Shown here one piece after another: positions 1 through 8,221 of a stretch of 12,119 nt of DNA; the first letter of the stretch is position 1, and each line of letters begins with the position of its first letter. Under the pieces are notes generated by a model. That model was not told the origin of the DNA. It saw only the letters and a list, made by a program, of their open reading frames with translations, and did no database searches. The position numbers and the translations under genes are program-made. The DNA comes from Leishmania donovani. Lineage: Eukaryota > Euglenozoa > Kinetoplastea > Trypanosomatida > Trypanosomatidae. The stretch covers positions 1,298,750-1,310,868 of the forward strand of contig NC_018257.1 in the NCBI RefSeq assembly GCF_000227135.1. Direction: 5' to 3'.

Positions 1-261
1 CTTCGGAGATGGAGGACAAACCGTGGGGGTGGCGAACGCGCCTTTCATGCCTCTGGCATACGGGAGGCTTTTTGCGCGAAGCGATGCAGGAGTCGGGGCA
101 GCGGCGCGGACTTGCCTCAGCGAGAAAAGGTGCTGCAAGGCGCATGGCAGACGGCGCACTCTCAGCGGACCAGCCGACGTGCAGGACGGGTCCTACGTAA
201 CGCTGCGGCGGTACCTGGGGTATTGGTCGCCATCTTACGATGAAGGACGTGGCCACGCGGG

Positions 262-1263
262 ATGTCGTTGCCGCGGTCCTCCACGGGAGGAGAGGAGCTA
301 CGAGCAAGTGCCCCAGAGCAGCAGGACCTCGCGATTAGTGAAACGCAGTTGCTGCGCCTTTTTCGTGAAAAAGGAGGGAAAGTTCCACTGGTGCTGCCGC
401 GAGNNNNNNNNNNNNNNNNNNNNNNNNNNNNNNNNNNNNNNNNNNNNNNNNNNNNNNNNNNNNNNNNNNNNNNNNNNNNNNNNNNNNNNNNNNNNNNNNN
501 NNNNNNNNNNNNNNNNNNNNNNNNNNNNNNNNNNNNNNNNNNNNNNNNNNNNNNNNNNNNNNNNNNNNNNNNNNNNNNNNNNNNNNNNNNNNNNNNNNNN
601 NNNNNNNNNNNNNNNNNNNNNNNNNNNNNNNNNNNNNNNNNNNNNNNNNNNNNNNNNNNNNNNNNNNNNNNNNNNNNNNNNNNNNNNNNNNNNNNNNNNN
701 NNNNNNNNNNNNNNNNNNNNNNNNNNNNNNNNNNNNNNNNNNNNNNNNNNNNNNNNNNNNNNNNNNNNNNNNNNNNNNNNNNNNNNNNNNNNNNNNNNNN
801 NNNNNNNNNNNNNNNNNNNNNNNNNNNNNNNNNNNNNNNNGCAAGTGGCGTTTGCGCGCTGGATTTCGATGCGTATTATGACGCTGTCCTCTTACCTGGG
901 AATAGGAGGGCGAAGTGCATTGTCCGGAGGAGTGGTGAATACGGCCGACTGCGCACAACTCCAACAAGGGGAAGATGGGGCGTGACGGTGAGCCAGTCGA
1001 TTACACGGGTGTGGGGTGATATCGATATTTTGCGCAGCATCACACCATGTCTTGACAGCATCGTGATTGCATCGCCGCCAGCTAGGCAGGCCGAGCTTCT
1101 CGACATGGTAGGCAAGGGGCTACTACGTATTGGCGTAGTTAATCTGCTCACCGCCCCAAATCGCGAACCACCTCTAGAGGCAGATGATACCGGGCTGCTG
1201 CGCATCGGAAATAAAGGTGGAACTCTCCTTGGGGAGGACTATGACTGGACGTGGATCGGATAG
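262..1263 (+). pseudogene. Decayed or mis-assembled coding region, interrupted by an assembly gap
   Basis: I do not recognise this gene. Frame 1 is open from an ATG at 262 to a TAG at 1261-1263, but 437 unknown bases sit inside it, so continuity across the gap is only assumed. The part after the gap (841-1260) reads like protein: acidic and hydrophobic patches, then a C-terminus with a GLLRIGNKGGTLLGEDYDW segment, faintly like the end of an FAD/NAD(P)-binding oxidoreductase domain (weak guess). Signs of decay: the use of G/C at third positions is visibly weaker than in the other genes. Upstream of 262, protein-like stretches appear in different frames (for example an MKDVATRDVVAAV segment in frame 3 near 239-277). 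After the TAG, frame 1 stays open to a TGA near 1418. Either several frameshifts and a stop have accumulated, or sequence quality next to the gap is poor. A truly intact gene is less likely. Confidence 0.35.
404..840. other. Assembly gap (run of N)
   Basis: There are 437 consecutive undetermined bases. The length is not a round number, so it may be an estimated scaffold gap or masked sequence. Nothing can be said about its content, and the reading frames on its two sides cannot be joined with confidence. Confidence 0.99.
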
Positions 1264-2610
1264 GATGGCTCGCGGCTCCGTATGACCCATAGCGAAGCTG
1301 CAGCTTTCAATGGAAAAGAGGTCGCTCTCACCTCTGCGCGTCACGAAGGCAGATGGAAAGCTCTGGGGAGAGAGATGGGTGCGGATCCCATAGTCGCTGC
1401 ACGAAATCGTACTTGAAGTTAGTCGATACGTGATGCAGCGGGACGACCGCGCTGTGCCCGCAAGCGAACCCGCTGCGAATCCCATATCGCCTTTTCCTCT
1501 TCTCGTTTTCCCACTGCTTAGTTGGGTCGCCATCTGCGTTGACGAGCAGTATATAGTTGTTGTCCTTGCACAAGCGCGCATTCTTATCTTTTTCAATCTT
1601 TCACCCGCCCCAACTCTAAAGCGGGCTGCCCTCAGGTGCCTGCTGACTCTGCTGCTGCGGCATTCAATCACCCGATCACCACAGCCACCCCTGTCGCCGC
1701 TGGTTCTTTAGTCGCTCCTGCTCCGTTTCCGCTCTCCGCTCTGCTTTCCTTTTCGTTTCCCTTTTTTTTTTGCTTTTGTGTGTGCCGCACTGTTTTCCGT
1801 TCCTGCGCTGACGTGCGCGCGTGTGTGTCTCCGCGACAGGCGGGGAGACGGCGCGTCGCCGTCGGCGTATTTCTTCTTGAGGTGAAGAGCAACACGCAGT
1901 GCTTCGTTGATCCATCGTGTCGCTCGGCCGCAAAGTGCCGCAATGAGCGCATATCGTATGCTGCGAGTGCGACTGTGAGAGGGCACCTTTTCGTGTGTCG
2001 TTGCCCGCGGGTATCTTGTGCAGGGTCAAAGGGGACGCTTCTTATGACCTAAGGCTTCCGTGCAACAATGGAAAGGCTGGAAGAAGGGGTCTCTCCGCGG
2101 CGCTCATGGGCGGAGGAATGACGTGCGCTAAAGCCGAAAACGAAAATAGTTGGTCTTTGTGGCTCTCAGAGATCGGAGTCGACCAACCCGAGCCACACGA
2201 GGTCATTCCACATCTCCCACCTCTCTCATCCCCCCGTATTAACGAATCCGACGAGCGCCATTGCATTTTGTGGCGTACCCAGTGGCTGATGCGCTTCAAC
2301 GCACGTTAAACTGAATTCTCTTGGCCAGTGCTCGGCTGAATGGCCGCACACGCAAGTCCGTCCGCGCCGTGTTTTTGTCGCCTGCAGTAAAGCGTCTTAG
2401 CGGCGTCGGCGAATGCATGGGCTTTCGCTTGCACGACTCTCTCTCTCGCTTGCTCTGCCCGCTGCGCCGTACATGTACCGTGACGCTCACTTCTTCCTCC
2501 TCGTCTTCTCTCACCCTAGTCCCCGCCTGTATTTATCCACGCGCGCAATATCCAGCTCCTCCCTACACAGGCATCTGCCACCCATCGCCGAGGTGCACAA
2601 TAGGGAGGAG
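1264..2610. other. Intergenic region, pyrimidine-rich, no convincing gene
   Basis: About 1.35 kb without a supported gene. It holds several pyrimidine-rich tracts typical of trypanosomatid RNA-processing regions, for example around 1492-1515, 1590-1620 and 1740-1800 with a T run near 1761-1770, and another around 2489-2519 ending in an AG at 2518-2519. Open frames here lack ATG starts or have low-complexity composition. One minus-strand open stretch (about 1328-1600) looks somewhat protein-like and is treated as a finding. Confidence 0.6.
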
Positions 2611-2701
2611 TTTCTCTTTGTGTGCCGTTCTTCCTTGCTTCTCTGACCTCCTTCTACCACCTCGCCCCTCCCTCTCTCTGCTTGGGGGTGTCCTTGGCAA
2701 G
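2611..2701 (+). promoter_or_regulatory. Predicted trans-splice acceptor of the 248-aa gene
   Basis: A strongly pyrimidine-rich stretch free of AG runs from 2611 to 2699 and ends in the first AG at 2700-2701. Spliced-leader addition in trypanosomatids typically uses the first AG after such a tract. Use of this site would give a 5' UTR of 72 nt with no upstream ATG before the start at 2774. A weaker alternative acceptor is the AG at 2518-2519. Confidence 0.6.
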
Positions 2702-2773
2702 GTTTGAGAATTCGGCATTTACTCGTCGCGACTCCATCCGTTCTTCGCCGTTTCTCCTGTGCCCATCGTCATC

Positions 2774-3520
2774 ATGGAGGCTGTCGCGTGGACCCCCGAC
2801 GTGGTCGAGGATCTTCTCTTCCGGCAGTTTATCAAGGATGAGGACATCTCCCGCCAACTTCCGCCTGCTCCGCAAGTGTCCAGCGAAAACTTCCTCGAGA
2901 GGTACGACCAGGCAACCAAGATCCTCTTCTCATACGTGCGCAACGGCCCGGTGGCGGCGCTCGCCTCGCAGAATGTGAACACCGCCGCCGTCGGCAAGTA
3001 CGGCGGTGCCACCCCGCTTAAAGGTTTCGTAGGGCGCACCCCGGCAACTAAGCCTGTTCCACCAGAGTCGTCACGGCCATTTGCTCGGACGGCAACACCG
3101 ACGCCGGCACCCACTAGCCGCGCACCGTCGGTGCCGAAAGCGACCGCCAGCTCTCCCCCACCGGCCAAAGCAAAGCGGCAGCGTGTGGAGTGGCCAGCGG
3201 ATGTGCCTACCAATCAGATGCTGAAGAGCAACAGCCGCTCCAAGGTGGCGCACCTGACGGCGAAGCGCGTGGCGGCCCAGCAGGGCGTCGATCCCGATCT
3301 TATTTTTACCCAGAACTGCGGTGATCTTCCCCTCAGCGTGATCTTCGCGTCGTACCCCAAGGCGCTCAAATCCGTCTCTGCCGTTCGAAATGCCAGCGGG
3401 GACTGGCGCACGGACACCTTCACTGTTGAGGAGGAAGTCTCCTACAAGAAGGACTTGGGCTACGTGCATTACGGGCCCAGCCAATGCACGTATGGTGACT
3501 GGCTTCCTTCCCAGTCGTGA
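2774..3520 (+). CDS. Conserved-hypothetical-type protein, 248 aa, probably nuclear
   Basis: I do not recognise the family. The start is the first ATG after the predicted splice acceptor; the frame is open slightly upstream but has no other ATG. Residues 1-90 are mixed helical sequence beginning MEAVAWTPDVVEDLLFRQFI, including an IKDE tetrapeptide (residues 20-23) that fits the SUMO-attachment consensus. Residues about 75-135 are a Pro/Ala/Ser/Thr-rich, probably disordered linker. It ends in a basic KAKRQR cluster that could act as a nuclear localisation signal. Residues about 145-248 form a second, more ordered block, with VDPDLIFTQNCGDLPLSVIF followed by an aromatic, Gly-containing C-terminus. 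Strong third-position GC bias supports real coding. No signal peptide or membrane segment is visible. It is the upstream member of the same-strand array with the SUMO ligase and METK. Its function is unknown; nuclear location is inferred only from the basic cluster. Confidence 0.8.
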   Translation: MEAVAWTPDVVEDLLFRQFIKDEDISRQLPPAPQVSSENFLERYDQATKILFSYVRNGPVAALASQNVNTAAVGKYGGATPLKGFVGRTPATKPVPPESSRPFARTATPTPAPTSRAPSVPKATASSPPPAKAKRQRVEWPADVPTNQMLKSNSRSKVAHLTAKRVAAQQGVDPDLIFTQNCGDLPLSVIFASYPKALKSVSAVRNASGDWRTDTFTVEEEVSYKKDLGYVHYGPSQCTYGDWLPSQS

Positions 3521-4559
3521 GTATAGGCGTGCCACGGAGGCAGTGAAGGGGCCCAAAAGAGTTCGAGGCGCCGAAACTTGCGAGTGCGAGGCAATATATG
3601 GGGGCCGATGAGCTGTGTGTCGCGCCGCAGCGTATCCCTACACGAGAGGAGTCAGCTACGAGGCACGCGCACTCGTTGACCAACCACAGGCCATCGCCAG
3701 TGCAGCACGACTTCCAACGCCGGCAACAGAACATCACATACGGCTCATATTCGTTTAAAGTCCTGCGCATGCCATGTGCCGGTGTGTCCTGTGTGCAAGT
3801 TTGTTTGCTCTTCTGAGAACAGAGGAGGGAGATCACGCTAGCACTGGGTGCCGATTGCCGCGTGTGCCCGGGGTGGCTACATGGCGATCGCCACGCCTTC
3901 GCGCCATCGCTTCCGCCTTTTCTCTTTTGGCCGAGCCTATTGTATTTTTTTTTAGTGTGTCTCCCTTCCTTCCCCTTTAGACTTTTAGACTGTGCGTTGA
4001 TCTTCACCTTCTTGATTGCCTTCCTTTCTCTCTTCGATGCGTTCTCTGCTTGGGGGTGCCTCCAGTCTGCTGTGAGTGCGTCATGCTGGGCAGCTCGATC
4101 CATCACCTGTACAGCGTGCGGGATGCGCTCCATCGGACCATACAAGCGCACACGAACAGTAACGAACGCATCCAACCGAAACGTCTTGTATACCCATCTT
4201 CTCTATTTTGCCCTCCCTTCTTGTGTGTTGATGGCGACGAGACCTAGTGGTCCGCTGACAGGCTACGTGCATGCGACAGACGGAAGAGCGTACCTCAGTT
4301 CTTGAAGTTAACGGCGCACCCTCCTTTCTCATAAAACAATGCTCGTTTTCATCAATCTCGCTTCTTTGACGCTCCTCAGCAGACCTCGTTTCACGCTGTG
4401 ACTGTGCACGCCATGACGTGATTAAGCACATTTCCCTGCGCTCCCTCGAGTTATCTCCGTGAGGTCCGTACGGCTGCCCCTTCCCAACCCTGTGCCCCCT
4501 TCGCTGCGACAGGCTGTGAGCTCTCTGCGCGCTGGCGCACGTCCGTCTGCGGGCCCCTT
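3521..4559. other. 3' UTR/intergenic region after the 248-aa gene
   Basis: About 1 kb without a supported gene. It probably forms the 3' UTR of the upstream gene. It contains pyrimidine-rich tracts around 3915-4050 with a T run near 3943-3953, but no downstream start codon with a long coding-biased frame follows them. All longer open stretches lack codon bias. Confidence 0.6.
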
Positions 4560-5190
4560 TGCGCCTGCCACACCGGCTCCTGTGTGAGGCGTGCGGATGC
4601 AGGAGGAGGCGGAATGCCCCCCGCCGCCACAGACTCACGGCAGTGTCGCACCTGCCACGGTGCATGTGGGCAGGCCATCCAGGCACGCCCCCCGTGTCAT
4701 CGCCGGCAACGGCAGATGGTGGCAGCGAGCCCTTCCTCCCCTCCCGCCAACAAGGGTGCCTTGAAGCAGGCCGCACGCTGCGAATGTGCGAGCGCTGTGC
4801 GCACGCGCAGTTGGGCAGAGCCGGCATGGTGCATCGCATTCCCGACGAAGCATCCAGAGGTGCGAAGAGCGCGAGTGATGAGCGAGAGAGGAGCCCCATA
4901 GTACATGCCGATTATGCCCACAGCGCATGCGCGCGCAGCATGCGGCATCTCCTCCATCCCACCGTGTGGGCGGATGAGGCGCCGACCGCGCGGCACGTAC
5001 CCGAAGAGGGGACGAGGCGGGAGAGGAGGGGCCCGCTAGACGCATGTCCCGATTCGACGGCATGACGGTTGCTCCTAGACGGCCAGGACGTCGCCGCAGC
5101 GCGGCAGTGGGTGCGTGGGCTGCAACTGTGCATGCGTGTGCCTTTGCTGGCTTGCGCGTGGTTTAATGGCACGTTGTAGCGAAGAAAAAT
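4560..5190 (+). mobile_element. SIDER-like degenerate retroposon (copy A), boundaries approximate
   Basis: This is a non-coding, GC-rich block that contrasts with the pyrimidine-rich sequence on both sides. It ends in a short A-rich tail (about 5182-5190, GAAGAAAAATG). Its last 197 bp recur elsewhere in the window. Size (about 0.6 kb), location in an intergenic/3' UTR position, A-rich 3' end and multiple copies all fit the SIDER elements of Leishmania, truncated relatives of ingi/L1Tc-type retroposons. SIDER2 copies in 3' UTRs are known to destabilise mRNAs. The 5' boundary is a guess: a TGTGAG motif near 4583 resembles the TGTGAG just after the A-rich tail and could be a target-site duplication. 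Assignment to SIDER1 or SIDER2 was not possible by eye. Confidence 0.55.
4985..5181 (+). repeat. 197-bp direct repeat, copy A
   Basis: By base-by-base reading this block is identical to 10100-10296, with a constant offset of 5115 bp. Outside it the two copies diverge abruptly on the left, apart from a short GGCGCC match just upstream, and on the right within the tail. Its segment 5085-5155 also matches, inverted, the right end of the window (12049-12119). It lies at the 3' end of the SIDER-like element. Confidence 0.9.
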
Positions 5191-5374
5191 GTGAGTCTCC
5201 CACCTCTTCTATGCTACCGGCCTGGCGATGGAGGTGGAGAGGGAGAAGCCGCAGGCGAACTCTCTCTGATCAGACGCTGAGCGATTGCGGGACGCTGCAC
5301 AAGGAGGCTTACTTTTCATGCGGCTTTTGGTGCGCGCGGCAATGTGCAGCGCTGACGATGGCCTAGCGCTGTAG

Positions 5375-5494
5375 CATCTCACTCTGTATGCGACCTCCCG
5401 ACGCTGATCTCTTCTTACTCCTTATTCGACGGCCCCTCCTTTCTTTTTTTTTTCGTTTTGCTCCGCCTGGCGGCTACGAAACCGCCCGCATAAG
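5375..5494 (+). promoter_or_regulatory. Predicted trans-splice acceptor of the SUMO ligase gene
   Basis: An AG-free stretch runs from 5375 to 5492. It contains a pyrimidine tract with a run of ten T (5444-5453), and the first AG is at 5493-5494. Splicing here would give a 5' UTR of about 258 nt carrying three short upstream ORFs (5556-5606, 5590-5658 and 5610-5636). A second, weaker acceptor is the AG at 5702-5703, which would leave a 49-nt leader without upstream ATGs. Confidence 0.5.
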
Positions 5495-5752
5495 GACTGG
5501 CGGCACGCGTGTCTGACTGTGTGCACTCATCTCTGCCTATTCCTGCGTCACTGTGATGAGGAAGAGGTGGGTGGTCGTGTGCCGCTTTGATGAGGTGCTC
5601 AACTGACACATGTGGAGACCGTTTTCCCCACGCTAGTGTGGAGCTGCGCTGCGTTTAGAGAGAGTCAGAGGGGCGGTTGCGCCATCCGTGTGCGCATCCT
5701 TAGGTGCCTCACGTCTTATTCATTCCCATTCGGTTGCTGTGTTGGCCTGGGG

Positions 5753-7531
5753 ATGCAGTATCCGCCCGACACGCAGGTATGGGTCAAGTGCGACGACGGT
5801 GTTTGGTGGCCCGGCACGTTGAGAGAGACGGACACGGAGATGCAGGCCTTTCTGTGCGCTGGTGAAGACTGCTGCGTAGAGTTTTATCACAGCCCAGGGG
5901 AGCTTTATCCCCTTTTCTCTGCTGACAAGGCCCACGTACGCCCTTTGCATGCGGAACCACACACCCGCACCCCCGAAGAAGACGCGTGGTTTGCTAACGA
6001 GACAGTGGCGGAGGCGGCGGCCAAGGCCCTGCGCGACTATCAGTGCTGCCGCCTCCTGAACTCCCCTCCTGACGGCCCACCTGCGGGGCCTGCTCCGATA
6101 AGTGAGCGAGAAAACACACGCGACGCTCTGCCCTTCACTGCTACCGAGCTGCGTAACATCGAATCTCTGTTGGGCGCGGTGGGTAATTCAACGGCAGCGC
6201 GTCTCCGACAGGAGCTGCAGCAGGCACGTGCCTCTGTGGCGTCGAGGGGCCTGCGCAGGCAAGATGCACCGAGACGGCAGGCCCGAAAGCGGCAGCGGCC
6301 CGCGGAGCCTCCACCCTCTCCGGCACCACCTGCGGCAACACACCGTAGCGTGCTCGCGGCGGCTTCTCGACCGACTGAGGAAGCTCCAACTTGTCCTAGG
6401 CATGATCCCAGCGGTGTGATGCATGCTCTTTCGGAGGCGCTGCCCACTGCACGTAGGGTTGCGAAGCGCTCTTCTGGCAGGTCTTCCTCGCCTCTGTCTG
6501 CCGGCGACGGCGAGGGGGGTGATGCGAGCGAGGAGGACGAGGACGCCGTACCATTTGTGCAGGCTGCAAGGCGCCACGTGCTTGAGGTGCTCCGCCACGA
6601 AGTCTTCGAGAATCCGTCGAGGTTTGTCTTGTCGCCCGTGTACCACTTCGTGGACATGCTCGGGGCGGTGGTGGTTGAAAACAGCAATCTGACCACGACA
6701 CTGCCTGCACCTCGCACGCTGCACGAGAGACCGGCGGAGGGCTTCTCGCCGCAGCGGCGCGTGCTTCTCGTGCCTTTGACAGATACCTACGAGCACACCA
6801 CGGGGTGGATGCTGCCAACGGAGATTGAAGGCGCACAGCTTGCCATGTCGCTGTACGTCAACGACACTCCTGTCTCTCTACCGCCAAACTGGCAGCTTTC
6901 TCCCGCCAAGGAGGCGGCCGCAGTTAAAACCGCAATCACGGTGGATATCACGCCCCTTGTGCTCCCGATTGAGCGGGATCTCTTCTCCTTGCAGGTGATC
7001 TTCTCTGGCGATGTGGCGGAGATGGAGATGTGGCGCGGCGTCATCGCTTGTGTGCTTGTGGAGGAAGTAGGGTTGGCCCACCTCGGTGAGCGCATTGTGT
7101 CCACGTATCACAAGCGTAGAGCGGCCGCCATCCGGCAATCGCCGTCGTCATCCTGCGGCGAGCGCGGCGCCGTTGCAATCACGGAGGCGTCGGTGAAGAT
7201 TCAGTGCCCCATGACCACGCTCACGATGGAGATCCCTGTGCGGGGCATGTACTGCGAGCATCTGCAGTGCATGGAGTTGGCGGCGGTGCTCATTCAATGT
7301 GCTCGGCAAAACGTGTGGAACTGTCCACTATGCTCGGCTGCCATGAAGCCGGAAGACATCATCGTCAACTACCGCCTCAAGGACTGGATCGCCTCGCATT
7401 CGCAGGAGGTAGTGGCGCAGGTCGAATATGTGGTGGAGACGGAGCCTGGCCGACCCCTGAAGATTGTGTACAAGGCCGCAAGACCAGAGCAGCACTCCAC
7501 AATCGAGGTGATAGATGACGAGGAGGGATAA
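5753..7531 (+). CDS. SIZ/PIAS-type SUMO E3 ligase with PWWP-like N-terminus, 592 aa
   Basis: It is predicted to promote transfer of SUMO from the E2 (Ubc9) to nuclear proteins. The start is the first in-frame ATG; the open frame upstream lacks one. Residues about 5-65 resemble a PWWP/Tudor-type reader, with VWVKCDDGVWWPGTL and a later VEFY core. Residues 131-165 look helical. An Arg/Lys-rich stretch (about 168-185) may be a nuclear localisation signal, and an acidic patch lies near 252-265. Residues about 330-450 resemble a PINIT domain: a YVN segment at 368-370, an ITVDITP segment at 395-401 and a following beta-rich part. The SP-RING spans about 483-540. It has C485-P, a PVRG turn and the zinc ligands C501, H503, C524 and C527, spaced as in yeast Siz1. 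The extreme C-terminus, IEVIDDEE, is a textbook SUMO-interacting motif. No SAP domain is seen at the N-terminus, unlike typical PIAS/SIZ proteins. A SIZ1/PIAS1-type ligase is known in Trypanosoma brucei; orthology is inferred. Confidence 0.88.
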   Translation: MQYPPDTQVWVKCDDGVWWPGTLRETDTEMQAFLCAGEDCCVEFYHSPGELYPLFSADKAHVRPLHAEPHTRTPEEDAWFANETVAEAAAKALRDYQCCRLLNSPPDGPPAGPAPISERENTRDALPFTATELRNIESLLGAVGNSTAARLRQELQQARASVASRGLRRQDAPRRQARKRQRPAEPPPSPAPPAATHRSVLAAASRPTEEAPTCPRHDPSGVMHALSEALPTARRVAKRSSGRSSSPLSAGDGEGGDASEEDEDAVPFVQAARRHVLEVLRHEVFENPSRFVLSPVYHFVDMLGAVVVENSNLTTTLPAPRTLHERPAEGFSPQRRVLLVPLTDTYEHTTGWMLPTEIEGAQLAMSLYVNDTPVSLPPNWQLSPAKEAAAVKTAITVDITPLVLPIERDLFSLQVIFSGDVAEMEMWRGVIACVLVEEVGLAHLGERIVSTYHKRRAAAIRQSPSSSCGERGAVAITEASVKIQCPMTTLTMEIPVRGMYCEHLQCMELAAVLIQCARQNVWNCPLCSAAMKPEDIIVNYRLKDWIASHSQEVVAQVEYVVETEPGRPLKIVYKAARPEQHSTIEVIDDEEG

Positions 7532-7950
7532 TGGCCACTGCCTGGAAGTAGGCCACACAAATGCGCAGGCATTCATTAGTGAGCGTGCGAGAGCAGTCGA
7601 CCGCCTTCAACAGCGCTGCTCCCTCACACACGCAGAAGCGTTGCTTCTTTGTTTACTCCGCTTCCTTCTTCCCAGTTTACTCGGTCGCGTTGGCTGGGGT
7701 CTTCAAAGAAGAAGGCCAAACATCAAACAAGAACGAGCCAGCGCCACTCATCTACGGGCTAAAACACATGCGGACACACAGGCGCGTTCGCTGTGCAGAA
7801 GCACAGCTAAGCTGCAAAGAGATAGATGCGCCCCCGCGGGGAGGCAGTGGGAGCGACTATGCTTCATTGACACGTGAAGCTGGCCCCATCCACTCCTGCC
7901 CACGCAGCCCGGCGAAAGGGGGACACCAGCGCATGATAGGGTACGTCGAG
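7532..7950. other. 3' UTR/intergenic region between SUMO ligase and METK
   Basis: About 420 bp with no coding bias. It probably holds the SUMO ligase 3' UTR and polyadenylation site, which in trypanosomatids is set by the downstream splice acceptor. I see no repeat or structured element here. Confidence 0.6.
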
Positions 7951-8181
7951 CGTGCGTGTGCGTGTATGTGCGCCCGCTCGCTCCCTCACGGGCTCATGCT
8001 GCATCTTCCTCGACGTTCTCTGCGCGCCCGCTCTCTGCGTCTCACTCTCTTCCGCCTATTCTATTTGCCTCTCCGTATCTCTCCGTGTTCATTTCTACGT
8101 TCTCGCCTTTGCGCCCAACGCCACACCTGCTGCATCTTGCTTCTCGTACACACAACGGTGTCCCTTCCGCACTCCCCACAG
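7951..8181 (+). promoter_or_regulatory. Predicted trans-splice acceptor of METK with very long AG-free tract
   Basis: No AG dinucleotide occurs from 7951 to 8179, and the stretch is dominated by C and T. The first AG is at 8180-8181. Splicing there leaves a 40-nt 5' UTR without an upstream ATG before the METK start at 8222. This is the clearest processing signal in the window. Confidence 0.78.
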
Positions 8182-8221
8182 TCCAAGCGCTTTCCGCTCA
8201 CCCTATCACCTCACCTTTACA

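Noticed and set aside
2671..4062. Shared 16-mer TCTCTGCTTGGGGGTG near 2677 and 4043
   Set aside because: It is too short, with no similarity around it. Chance recurrence in pyrimidine-rich flanks is sufficient.
3420..4175. Minus-strand open frame of 251 codons downstream of the 248-aa gene
   Set aside because: It overlaps the real gene's 3' end, runs antisense through pyrimidine-rich sequence and has a Lys/Arg/Ser-rich composition with no recognisable domain.
4559..5065. Several overlapping open frames inside the SIDER-like block
   Set aside because: They are Arg/Cys/His-rich with no codon bias and arise from GC-rich repeat sequence. Parts recur identically in copy B because the DNA is repeated.
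5612..5752. N-terminal extension of the SUMO ligase frame
   Set aside because: The frame is open but has no ATG (it would have to begin at a GTG), its codon bias is weak, and the PWWP-like domain begins right after the ATG at 5753.
7952..8221. N-terminal extension of METK by 90 codons
   Set aside because: There is no ATG start, the stretch is the pyrimidine tract itself and lies before the splice acceptor, and METK from 8222 already has the full family length.
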